Shown one piece after another: positions 45,246 to 53,095 of a stretch of DNA of 64,000 nt (positions are counted from its first letter, which is position 1; each line of letters starts with the position of its first letter). Below the pieces are notes generated by a model, which saw only the letters and a list, made by a program, of their open reading frames with translations, ran no database searches and was not told where the DNA came from. The translations under genes and the position numbers were made by a program. This stretch comes from an uncultured Clostridia bacterium (GTDB lineage: Bacteria; Bacillota; Clostridia; Lachnospirales; Cellulosilyticaceae): NCBI GenBank assembly GCA_937921505.1, contig CAKZUB010000029.1, forward strand, positions 18,509 through 82,508. Direction: 5' to 3'.

Positions 45246-45383
45246 ATGAAAAAATATTTATGAGTAGCTGGCTTGTTTAATTTCGTTTTTGGGGCCTTAT
45301 CATTCTTAGTATTAGTCCTATGGATTATGACTATATTTGAGGATAGAAATTTAAATGCTGTTAACTGGGGAGGTTTAATGTGA
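45246..45383 (+). pseudogene. Small membrane protein ORF interrupted by TGA
   Basis: ATG 45246 has AAGGGG upstream. Reading on gives five codons, an in-frame TGA (45261-45263), then a 39-codon hydrophobic stretch with one TM helix (FNFVFGALSFLVLVLWIMTI), ending at a TGA that overlaps the next gene's GTG start. The overlap geometry suggests a formerly translated, coupled gene. TGA is a normal stop here, so a nonsense mutation or sequencing error is the simplest reading. Confidence 0.5.
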
Positions 45384-46882
45384 ATAAGAAAAAGGTCATT
45401 ATTATTGGGGCAGGGATTGCTGGACTATCAGCAGGCTGTTATCTTCAAATGAATGGATATGATACAGAAATATTTGAGGCTCATAATATTTCTGGAGGTT
45501 TATGTACTGCTTGGAATAGAAAGGGTTACTTGATAGAAGGATGTATTCATGGACTTTTAGGTTCAGAGCCCTCACACCTACTGTACAATCTTTGGAATGA
45601 ATTAATAGAAATGGATAAGTTGAAATTTGTAGATGCAGATATTAAACATTTATATATTTTTGAAGATGGTAAAAGATTCACACAATATGCTAATTTAGAC
45701 AGGCTACATAAAAGCATGATCAAACTAGCTCCAGAGGACAAGGCTATAATTGATGAATTTATTGGGGATATAAGGCGATTACAATCTGTTCAAATATCCT
45801 ATGATAAGCCTAAGGAGTTTTTTAACCTTCCTGGTAAAATTAAAATGCTAAAGGCATTTCCGCTGCTTTTTGTCATGAAAAAATGGATTAGTCTGTCATC
45901 ACAGGATTTCTCGAAGTCTTTTAAAAATCTACTCATGCAGGATGTAGTTAAACACTTTGCATCACCATTACTATTTGAAATGTTTGTATTGTCCGAGATG
46001 GACTTGAAACGTTGTGGGTATCCAACTATCGGTTCCTTTGAATTTTCAAAGCTTTTCGAGAAAAAATATCTTAGCTGTGGTGGGAAAATACATTATAAAA
46101 CAAGAGTTAGTAGAGCTATGATAGTAGACAATAAGGCTGTTGGCGTTCTTCTAGAGAATGGAGATAAGCACTATGCAGATATTGTTGTTTGTGCAGCTGA
46201 TGGTAAAACTGCAATATATGATTTGCTTGAAGGAAAGTACATAAGTGAAGCTGTAAAAAAAGAATATAATAGTGCAGATTTAAATCCTTCAAAGATTCAG
46301 ATTTCTTTAGGTGTTAACAAAACATTTAAAGAATGGCCCCGTATGGTAAAGATTATTTTATCATCCCCCTATACCATCTGTGATGGAAGCCAGTATAACT
46401 CCCTAGATATTATGATATATAACGTTGATGAGGGATTAGCGCCATATAACAAGACTTTACTGATTGCTCAACTAGATACCAAGAACGGAGAATATTGGTC
46501 AGCTTTAAGAGACGCAGATTATAATAAATATAAATTTGAAAAGAAAAAGATATCAGAAGAATTAATAAGAATACTTGAAAGAAGAATGGGTGGTATAGAG
46601 GGTAATATTGATATGACAGATGTGGCCACACCAGCAACCTACATAAGATACACTGGCAACTGGAGGGGTTCTGTACAAGGATGGGCTAATGAAAATATAT
46701 TTAAGTCAAATCCCTTTAAAAAAGAATTGCCAGGATTAAAAAACTTCTTTATGATTGGTCAATGGGTTGAGCCTGGTGGTGGAGTACCTAATGTATTTCA
46801 AAGTGGAAGAAATTTAGCCCAGATCATTTGTAAGAGAGATAGAAAAAGATTTTTGATTAAATCAGACTGTAACATAAAGTGA
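45380..46882 (+). CDS. Phytoene-desaturase-like FAD/NAD(P) oxidoreductase
   Basis: This 500-aa flavoprotein has the Rossmann start VIIIGAGIAGLSAG (GxGxxG), the amino-oxidase/CrtI family segment FEAHNISGGLCTAW and the C-terminal FAD motif MIGQWVEPGGGVPNVFQSGRN. The CrtI/CrtN/retinol-saturase superfamily is clear, but the substrate is not: no phytoene or squalene synthase genes are nearby. It starts with GTG 45380 behind GGGGAGG. It converges on the antiporter operon with a 33-bp gap and no clear terminator. Confidence 0.85.
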   Translation: MNKKKVIIIGAGIAGLSAGCYLQMNGYDTEIFEAHNISGGLCTAWNRKGYLIEGCIHGLLGSEPSHLLYNLWNELIEMDKLKFVDADIKHLYIFEDGKRFTQYANLDRLHKSMIKLAPEDKAIIDEFIGDIRRLQSVQISYDKPKEFFNLPGKIKMLKAFPLLFVMKKWISLSSQDFSKSFKNLLMQDVVKHFASPLLFEMFVLSEMDLKRCGYPTIGSFEFSKLFEKKYLSCGGKIHYKTRVSRAMIVDNKAVGVLLENGDKHYADIVVCAADGKTAIYDLLEGKYISEAVKKEYNSADLNPSKIQISLGVNKTFKEWPRMVKIILSSPYTICDGSQYNSLDIMIYNVDEGLAPYNKTLLIAQLDTKNGEYWSALRDADYNKYKFEKKKISEELIRILERRMGGIEGNIDMTDVATPATYIRYTGNWRGSVQGWANENIFKSNPFKKELPGLKNFFMIGQWVEPGGGVPNVFQSGRNLAQIICKRDRKRFLIKSDCNIK

Positions 46883-46915
46883 ATTCTGCCGTATCGTATA
46901 TAAAAATTGCCCCTT

Positions 46916-48496
46916 TTACGCAAAAACTCCAATTCCCATCAAAACGAATACCAGAAAAATCAGAGCAATGTTGGCTGTATCAAAGGCCATATCAGTTTCT
47001 CTAATTTTTCTTATGATAAAGATATCTTTTTTGATAATTTTACGGTATATAATAGCCGCACAAGCTACAGTTGCAATATATTGAAACCATTTTTCAGGGC
47101 TTAAGGTCTTTATCTTCATTAGCTCTACACTCCAGAGACTAGTTACAATAGGCATAGCAAAGCTTCCGAGTACAATGCACATGATTGCCAAAAATGACAT
47201 AGCTATGTTACTGCATAGATAACTTTTTTTACTAAGGGTGCCTTCGCCTACAAAAATATGAGACATTTTTACAAAGGAAATGGCTGTCCCGAGATTAATT
47301 ACATTAAAAAGATAGTTTCCGCCAGTTCCGAGAGAGTAAGTGATGATACTCTTACTTACAAAACCATTGAAAAAAGGAGAGCCAGTTATTGACAACATAC
47401 CTATAATCATTAATATTGAAGTAAAGGGCAATCGCTTAAAAACACCTTTAATATCATACACATTTTTTGTTCCGTACTCACTGATGATAATACCGGCTCC
47501 TAAGAATAATAAGGATTTAAACATGGCATGATTAATTAAATGCAAAATGCCTCCATAAAAAAGATTACCCTCCATTTGGCTTATACCAATTAACATAATG
47601 CCTACTTGAGAAATGGTATGGTATGCTAAAATTTGTTTGATATCTTTTTGGCTGAGGGCAAATATAACCCCTACAATAGCTGTTGTAAAACCCAGAATCA
47701 TAAAAATTTCCTGATACATAATACCGAAAACTTGGTTGATACGAATAAAGCCGTATAAACCACTTTTAACAAGTAAACCGGATAATAATGCAGATACTGC
47801 CGGGGGAGCAGCTCCATGGGCTTTCGGTAGCCAATTATAGACAGGGAAAAATGCTGATTTTACTGCAAGCGCACTCATAATTAACATATAGGTTGCCTTC
47901 ACTGAAATGGGTGTTCCGAGTGTAGCTAAGGCAGTGGTAGCTAATTCCATATTTAAAGTTCCAACTAGCACATATAAAAAAGAGATACCAAGTAAATAAA
48001 ACATCATCCCCGCACTGTTAAAAAGCAGATAATAGAGGACAATCTTTAACGAGTGGCCTTCCTTTTTAAAAACTATTAAAATTGAGGATATAATCGTAAT
48101 TAATTCCATAAAAATAAAAAAGCTAAATAAATCAGAAGTCTGCAATAATCCTAAAAAAATTCCTTCTAAAAATAATAGGAAGAAAAGAAAGGTAGTACTG
48201 ATGTTTTTATCCCAAATATAGATAAGGATAGCTGTAAATAAAAACAAGGTAAGAAAAATAAGAGATATAGAAAGCCAATCATTGTGTAAGGCAATACCAG
48301 CTGTTTTACTCCATCCTCCTATAGTTATATCATGAGTACCAAGTATTTTTAAGTTTTGATAGTAATATATTGTTGAAACAATTAAAATAGTTTGGCAAAT
48401 AAAAGCTAAGTAATTTGCGTATTTATTATGAAATAAATATATAATCAGAGAAAATATAATCGATATTAAAATTAAAAAAATTGGTATATGATTCAT
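46916..48496 (-). CDS. mrpD: MrpD/MbhH-type proton-translocating antiporter subunit
   Basis: This 526-aa NuoL/M/N-like protein has about 14 TM helices and the ion-pumping motifs: Glu in FIFMELITI (TM5) and the Lys-rich KSAFFPVYNWLPKAHGAAPP with VSALLSGLLVKSGLYGF. It is the only large antiporter-like subunit of the operon, corresponding to MbhH. The ATG is 14 bases from the AAAGG site, and a 5-codon mini-frame (ATGTATAACCAATGA) overlaps its start, so initiation may be coupled. A perfect palindrome lies upstream. Confidence 0.9.
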   Translation of the reverse strand: MNHIPIFLILISIIFSLIIYLFHNKYANYLAFICQTILIVSTIYYYQNLKILGTHDITIGGWSKTAGIALHNDWLSISLIFLTLFLFTAILIYIWDKNISTTFLFFLLFLEGIFLGLLQTSDLFSFFIFMELITIISSILIVFKKEGHSLKIVLYYLLFNSAGMMFYLLGISFLYVLVGTLNMELATTALATLGTPISVKATYMLIMSALAVKSAFFPVYNWLPKAHGAAPPAVSALLSGLLVKSGLYGFIRINQVFGIMYQEIFMILGFTTAIVGVIFALSQKDIKQILAYHTISQVGIMLIGISQMEGNLFYGGILHLINHAMFKSLLFLGAGIIISEYGTKNVYDIKGVFKRLPFTSILMIIGMLSITGSPFFNGFVSKSIITYSLGTGGNYLFNVINLGTAISFVKMSHIFVGEGTLSKKSYLCSNIAMSFLAIMCIVLGSFAMPIVTSLWSVELMKIKTLSPEKWFQYIATVACAAIIYRKIIKKDIFIIRKIRETDMAFDTANIALIFLVFVLMGIGVFA

Positions 48497-48523
48497 TGGT
48501 TATACATCGACCTTTCGTATAAA

Positions 48524-48541
48524 TAGATAAAATTTTATCTA
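48524..48541. other. Perfect palindrome between mrpC- and mrpD-like genes
   Basis: TAGATAAAATTTTATCTA is an 18-bp perfect palindrome in the only large gap (92 bp) of the operon. It may be a regulatory site or mRNA hairpin; function is unknown. Confidence 0.55.
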
Positions 48542-48588
48542 CCAGTTTCGTGGTGATTTATTAGGAGCTTAAGAAATTGAACATCATA

Positions 48589-48921
48589 TTAGTCTTTTCT
48601 CATCAATTCATGCCAGTTCAAGGTACCAAATTTTTGAAAAATTTTAATACTAAAGCTCAAAGCCAAAGCAGTAATGGCAGCTCCAATTACAATAGTAGTT
48701 ATCATAAGTGCCTGAGGAAGTGGATCTACCATTACTAGGGTATCTTCTGCTAAGATAGGAACAGAAGCTTCCGATGAATAAGAGAGCCCTAATAGCAAAA
48801 ATACGATTGCAGTCTGAATGATACTCAGACAAATAATTGACTTAATTACTGTTTTTCCAGTGGCAAGTCCATAAAGACCTATCAACAAGATAATAAAGGA
48901 TAGTATAATATCAAATCTCAT
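48589..48921 (-). CDS. mrpC: MrpC/MbhG-type (NuoK-like) subunit
   Basis: This 110-aa protein has three TM helices and is NuoK-like, with GLYGLATGKTVIKSIICLSI and PLPQALMITTIVIGAAITALAL, the standard MrpC/NuoK signature. It overlaps the preceding mrpB-like gene by four bases. It is a membrane subunit of the antiporter module. Confidence 0.92.
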   Translation of the reverse strand: MRFDIILSFIILLIGLYGLATGKTVIKSIICLSIIQTAIVFLLLGLSYSSEASVPILAEDTLVMVDPLPQALMITTIVIGAAITALALSFSIKIFQKFGTLNWHELMRKD

Positions 48922-49325
48922 GACCTTTCCTCCTTTATGAAGACAGTAAATATTATAATAAGTCCTAAGGCAACTTTTAATCCAATGATGGCATTTAATG
49001 CTACTAAAAATATTCTTTTCGGTTCATTTGAATAATCTATTGGAATAAAGTTTGTGAAAAATTCACCTTTTGTAATATAACTTAAGGTGGCAACGAACAA
49101 TAGCATAAAAAACAGGTACTTCTCGATGGTAATCAACTTCTTAATATTGGTAGTAGTTTTGGGTTTTATAAACTGAATGAGTAGATGAGCAGTTGCTATA
49201 ATAGCACCACCTTGAAAACCTCCTCCTGGAGAAAGATCACCGTTCATTATGATATAAGTACCGAATAATAGAGCAAAGGGATATAAAAACTTTGCTACAT
49301 AAGTTACAAGTTGTGACGTTACCAT
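48918..49325 (-). CDS. mrpB: MrpB/MbhF-type membrane subunit
   Basis: This 135-aa protein has four TM helices and the MrpB signature (YIIMNGDLSPGGGFQGGAIIA). It belongs to the conserved antiporter module in which MrpB follows the MrpA C-terminal-like subunits. GGGAGGC lies before its ATG in the reverse strand. Confidence 0.92.
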   Translation of the reverse strand: MVTSQLVTYVAKFLYPFALLFGTYIIMNGDLSPGGGFQGGAIIATAHLLIQFIKPKTTTNIKKLITIEKYLFFMLLFVATLSYITKGEFFTNFIPIDYSNEPKRIFLVALNAIIGLKVALGLIIIFTVFIKEERS

Positions 49326-49340
49326 AATTTGCCTCCCATC

Positions 49341-49619
49341 TTATACAGATTCCTTTTTTGACATAAAAACTATTCCGGTGGCTGTAATCAAAAGTATTGC
49401 TGCCTCAAATAAGGAGTCAAACAAACGATAATCCAGATAAATGCCAGTTACATAATTTAAAGAGCCTGTTTCTTTATTCGTATTTTCTGTATAATAATCT
49501 TTTGCTTTCTCATTTTTATAAGTATTGATATCAAAATATGCATATGTAAAAAGAGCAAAGATACAACTAAGCAGAAATATCGTAATAATTTTCAGGTATT
49601 TCTCTCTCCAGTTCCTCAA
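49341..49619 (-). CDS. MbhE-type subunit (MrpA C-terminal / MrpB N-terminal like)
   Basis: This 92-aa protein has two TM helices (~12-30, ~65-85) flanking an extracytoplasmic loop with a YVTGIYLDYRLFDSLFEAAIL segment typical of MbhE / MrpA-C domains. It overlaps the upstream gene's 3' end. TTG 49619 is preferred over TTG 49625 because GAGGTG then has a spacing of 7. In most bacteria this segment is the C-terminal end of MrpA; here it is a separate gene, as in Mbh operons. Confidence 0.78.
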   Translation of the reverse strand: MRNWREKYLKIITIFLLSCIFALFTYAYFDINTYKNEKAKDYYTENTNKETGSLNYVTGIYLDYRLFDSLFEAAILLITATGIVFMSKKESV

Positions 49620-50139
49620 TTTCAATCACCTCAACATCATTCATATTTTCTGTAAGTTTTTTTAGCGCTTGAATTAATATGCTGCTTAGATTACCTCTTA
49701 AAATATATTTGTTGGCACTGGGACAGCGCCGGACAATGACATCTATATTCTTTTTATCAAAGAAATTTAATTCTTCTTTATTTTTCGTATGAATAATCTT
49801 TAATTTTAAATCATGGTCTTTACAAAAAGCATTTATAAGTTTAAAGCCTCTTCCTTTTTCTACTCCCTTAACAGTATGAAAAAAGGCATCATCCACCTCG
49901 CTAACAACTAAAAAAGTCCTTTGCTTACTGATCGCTATAATGAAAATGAGTGGAAGGATAGCACTTCCTATCGCAACTTCAGCCAAGGCTAAATCCGGAG
50001 ATTTGTACCGATAATATAAGCTGGCAGCAATCAAAGAAAATACAGAGGAATATATGATAAGATTTAGATTATTTTTTTCAATAACCATTAATACCGATAT
50101 AAAGATAATAAGTATTAATAAAATATAGATTGTAATCAT
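49567..50139 (-). CDS. MbhD-type subunit (DUF4040) with C-terminal soluble extension
   Basis: The first ~90 residues match the DUF4040/MbhD fold with three TM helices (SLIAASLYYRYKSPDLALAEVAIGSAILPLI). The remaining ~100 residues are soluble and may form a regulatory domain that I do not recognise (DVIVRRCPSANKYILRGNL). MbhD alone is usually ~90 aa, so the extension is unusual. It overlaps mrpG-like (ATGA) and the MbhE gene. Confidence 0.8.
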   Translation of the reverse strand: MITIYILLILIIFISVLMVIEKNNLNLIIYSSVFSLIAASLYYRYKSPDLALAEVAIGSAILPLIFIIAISKQRTFLVVSEVDDAFFHTVKGVEKGRGFKLINAFCKDHDLKLKIIHTKNKEELNFFDKKNIDVIVRRCPSANKYILRGNLSSILIQALKKLTENMNDVEVIEIEELEREIPENYYDISA

Positions 50140-50429
50140 TTTTTCACATCCTTCTCAATTTCAATACCATTTTTAAGGGCAGATCTTGCGATTACATGAG
50201 TAGCAATAGGACCAGTAATCATTAAAAACATTAGTATAATGACTAGTTTCATAGAATTAGCTGAAAAACCAGACCGTATAATAAGAGCGATAAGGATCGT
50301 TAAGGAAGCGGCAGTATCAATTTTCGAACTGACCAATAAACGTTCATAGATGTGTGAAAACCGAAAGATGCCGACTAAACCAAATATAATATAGATGCAG
50401 GATAATAGTAGTAATAAATTCGTAATCAT
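50136..50429 (-). CDS. mrpG: MrpG/MbhC-type subunit
   Basis: This 97-aa protein has three TM helices and the MrpG pattern (IFGLVGIFRFSHIYERLLVSSKIDTAAS ... GPIATHVIARSALKNG). It overlaps both neighbours by four bases, showing that the genes are translationally coupled. Confidence 0.9.
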   Translation of the reverse strand: MITNLLLLLSCIYIIFGLVGIFRFSHIYERLLVSSKIDTAASLTILIALIIRSGFSANSMKLVIILMFLMITGPIATHVIARSALKNGIEIEKDVKK

Positions 50430-50695
50430 TTCAGGCGTCCTCCCTGTGCTATAAACTTACATAATAATACAATAACAAGAAAGCCCATAATCGAATACGC
50501 AATTGAGATATCCAAAAGAAAATTACTTTCACTGAAAATTGCATATATAGTTAATAACATAATCATCTTTGAAGATATTAGATTAAGGGCCATAAGACTG
50601 TCCCATATGGTTGGTCCTTTGAGTAACCTTATTAACGTTATCATGATACCTACAATTACAAAAACCATTGTAATCAATAAAAACATTCGGTTCAT
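50426..50695 (-). CDS. mrpF: MrpF/MbhB-type subunit
   Basis: This 89-aa protein has three TM helices and the MrpF features RLLKGPTIWDSLMALNLISSK and DISIAYSIMGFLVIVLL. It overlaps the mrpE-like gene and the mrpG-like gene by four bases each. Confidence 0.92.
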   Translation of the reverse strand: MNRMFLLITMVFVIVGIMITLIRLLKGPTIWDSLMALNLISSKMIMLLTIYAIFSESNFLLDISIAYSIMGFLVIVLLCKFIAQGGRLK

Positions 50696-51180
50696 CCTTT
50701 CGATATAAAATGTTTTTCAAACTTTTCTTTGATGTCCTTACGTAGTCCATCCCCGCCCATACCGTCATCCTTAATAGCTATAACATGAAGAACATTCTCA
50801 TCACTATCTACCGTCATGGTACCAGGGGTGAGTGTTATGGAATTTGCAATAATCGTAATTATTAAAGGAGCGGTAACTTCCAGTTCAACTTCAACCAAAA
50901 TCAAATCCTGATCTTTTTTAATGATTCTAACCATCGTTATAAATGAAGAAAGATAGATTTCATAAATCAATTTAAAAAAATATTTTAATATTATTAAAAT
51001 ATTTGGAATTTCAATAACATGGGCTTTGTACTCTGAAAAAGTCTTTGAAGATATTAAAGTTATAATGATGCAAGCAATCACACCTATAATTATATTTGTA
51101 AGACTTAAATCACAGGTAAAAAGATACCAAAATAGCAGTAGCAGCATGAAGAGTGTAATATTAGATTTCTTTATTTGCAT
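50692..51180 (-). CDS. mrpE: MrpE/MbhA-type subunit
   Basis: This 162-aa protein has two or three N-terminal TM helices and the MrpE C-terminal signature (ANSITLTPGTMTVD ... HVIAIKDDG). It is the first gene of the minus-strand operon; AGGTG lies upstream of its ATG. The operon runs E-F-G-MbhD-MbhE-B-C-D, exactly MbhA to MbhH, with no hydrogenase genes following before the convergent gene. Confidence 0.92.
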   Translation of the reverse strand: MQIKKSNITLFMLLLLFWYLFTCDLSLTNIIIGVIACIIITLISSKTFSEYKAHVIEIPNILIILKYFFKLIYEIYLSSFITMVRIIKKDQDLILVEVELEVTAPLIITIIANSITLTPGTMTVDSDENVLHVIAIKDDGMGGDGLRKDIKEKFEKHFISKG

Positions 51181-51312
51181 AGAGCACCTACTTTTTATAA
51201 ATTTGTTTGACTTTGATAGTACTATTTTAATGCATCATAACCTATAATACTTCATAAAACAAGAAATAACAACTTGATTTCTTTGGATGTATGATGACAG
51301 ATTAATATTTTT

Positions 51313-51606
51313 TTGAGGACAACCAAAGTGTTTTTTACATTGGGCGTTTGCCGACAATTAGTGGGCAATCGAAAAGTTGCAATGCTTGTTAGATCTTTGC
51401 ATCAGACCATGCAGCAAGAGCAGACTGGAGACATAGGGGAGAACAGGCTACACCTGGTACTTGACTTTAAGCTGTACTTGTCTGGAGAGGATGCCAAACT
51501 ACTCCAAAAAGACATGGAGGAGCTTTTTACCAAGTACGCCAGCGCTGTTTCTGGCAAGAAGCCACACTCTGTCTGGCTTAGCATCAATAGGGACGAGAAC
51601 AGCTAA
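51313..51606 (+). pseudogene. Gene fragment of unknown origin
   Basis: The frame gives up to 97 aa, ending in ELFTKYASAVSGKKPHSVWL. It lacks a ribosome site and any plausible start before the internal methionine, and is visibly more GC-rich than its AT-rich surroundings. It looks like the 3' end of a gene that came with a mobile element. I do not recognise the family. A GC-rich hairpin follows 25 bases downstream. Confidence 0.35.
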
Positions 51607-51631
51607 TATAAAAGTAGAGAAGGAATGCTGT

Positions 51632-51652
51632 GCGCGGAAACTGATTCCGCGC
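51632..51652. other. GC-rich hairpin after the gene fragment
   Basis: GCGCGGAA and TTCCGCGC pair perfectly with loop ACTGA. No T-run follows. The GC-richness contrasts with the flanks and suits a terminator-like relic of the same transferred piece. Confidence 0.6.
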
Positions 51653-51686
51653 CTGTGCCCAGTAGGTATCTAACACAAAATAACGA

Positions 51687-51790
51687 GGACTTTCGGGACA
51701 CTTACAACTTTCTTTAATAAACTCAAAGGTTTTAGACCGGTTTTACATATAATGTAAAATTTACGTTTTTATCTCTAAAATATTGTCATA
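51687..51790 (+). repeat. IS left end, copy 2
   Basis: This matches copy 3 (54107-54208) closely: GGACTTTCGGG, TTTAATAAACTCAAAGG, TTTTACATATAATGTAAAAT, CTCTAAAATATTG. It contains no transposase sequence; the match breaks off at ~51790. Confidence 0.75.
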
Positions 51791-52287
51791 TAGACGATGC
51801 AAAAAGCATACTAAACAGCTCTACTTATTGAAATACGATATAAAATATATTTTCAATACTACTTACCTAATAGTTATTATTTTAGTGTTAGGCTTAAAGA
51901 TAATCCACCCCCTTCTATTAACGCCAAATTATATCCTTTTATTATCACAACGCATGTAGAGGGTGTTGTCTTGATGTCAAGGGTATAAAAATGAAATGTG
52001 CATAAAGCACTGATAAATTCAGGAAAAATATCGGATTGCTGAATGGGTGGTAATGCTCTTGTTTTTTATATAACATCCATAGAAGTGATAATTGTAGCTT
52101 TCATAACCTTAAAGAGTTCAAAATTCTGAAGGGGTGGCTATGGTAAAAACGATGGATATTTTAGGAGTTAAGTTAATGTAAATTAACTATCCATTTGTAT
52201 TAAAGGTGGAAAATAGTGGTTGACAGTTCGTTTCTAAAGGGATATAGTAGTTGTATAAAATATACAACCAATGCAAAGGTGGTAACA
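51791..52287. other. Intergenic region with partial element copy, no gene
   Basis: Positions ~51905-51970 resemble 42988-43045 (TTAACGC, TATATCCTTTTATTATCAC, CGCATGTAGAG), a third, truncated relative of the structured elements A and B. The rest is AT-rich spacer carrying, presumably, the promoter of the TrmB-type gene. Confidence 0.4.
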
Positions 52288-53094
52288 ATGAACCAAGAAG
52301 AATTGATTAGCTATCTTAAAAGAATTAATTTTACGAAGTTAGAAGCACAGATATATCTGGCTTTGCTAGAAGGTGGTGCGATGTCCGCCTATCAACTGGC
52401 TAAGAAGATAGATATATCACGACCATCGATTTATAATACCTTAGAGCATATGTATGAAAAGGGCAACGTAGAGCTGATACCGGAAAATACGGCACTTTAT
52501 GTGGCGCAGGATCCAAAAGTTTTATTGAAAAAGTTGAATTGGGAATTTTCAAGGAATACGGATCTATTATCTGAGGGCCTGAATGAATTTTTAGAAACTC
52601 GCCATGAAGAGAGGTACGTTAACTTTAAAGGATATGATACAACGATATTTAAGGCGAAGGAATTAATTCAATCTGCAGATCAGGAAGTTTATATGAATGC
52701 AGACTTTGATTTGTCTATATTTAAAGAGGAGATTACCATACTCAGATCAAAAGGAATTAAAGTCATAGGATTTTCCTTTCAGGAGATGAAGTTAGAGGAG
52801 GTGGATATGGAGTTTTATAGTCATGACAGAAAGCCTATGCTGGATCATAAACCTTCGAGGTTGATGATCGCTGTAGATAAGACAAAAGCCCTCCTTGCAG
52901 ATTGCTATAAAGAAAGGGGTACCTGGCTTGGTACGGTGACAAATAATGCTTTGATGGTATCAATTGTTAGTGAGCATATACATAATGATATTTATTTACT
53001 GAAATTTAAAAACAGATATGGTTCTAAAATATATAATGATGAGCTTTATATCAATAGTACGTTTGAACATAAAGCTAGAATGGAGAACAAGTAG
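52288..53094 (+). CDS. TrmB-family transcriptional regulator
   Basis: This 268-aa protein has an N-terminal winged helix (~1-80; RINFTKLEAQIYLALLEGG, AYQLAKKIDISRPSIYNTL) typical of the TrmB/sugar-specific family, and a C-terminal phospholipase-D-like effector region (~100-250). ATG 52288 has AAAGGTGG upstream; the open frame from 52216 lacks a ribosome site. It ends one base before a PfkB kinase start, so the two form a unit; a sugar signal is likely but not shown. Confidence 0.87.
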   Translation: MNQEELISYLKRINFTKLEAQIYLALLEGGAMSAYQLAKKIDISRPSIYNTLEHMYEKGNVELIPENTALYVAQDPKVLLKKLNWEFSRNTDLLSEGLNEFLETRHEERYVNFKGYDTTIFKAKELIQSADQEVYMNADFDLSIFKEEITILRSKGIKVIGFSFQEMKLEEVDMEFYSHDRKPMLDHKPSRLMIAVDKTKALLADCYKERGTWLGTVTNNALMVSIVSEHIHNDIYLLKFKNRYGSKIYNDELYINSTFEHKARMENK

Positions 53095-53095
53095 A

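Noticed and set aside
45261..45263. TGA read as selenocysteine or tryptophan
   Set aside because: TGA ends many intact genes here and no SECIS-like hairpin was seen just after it.
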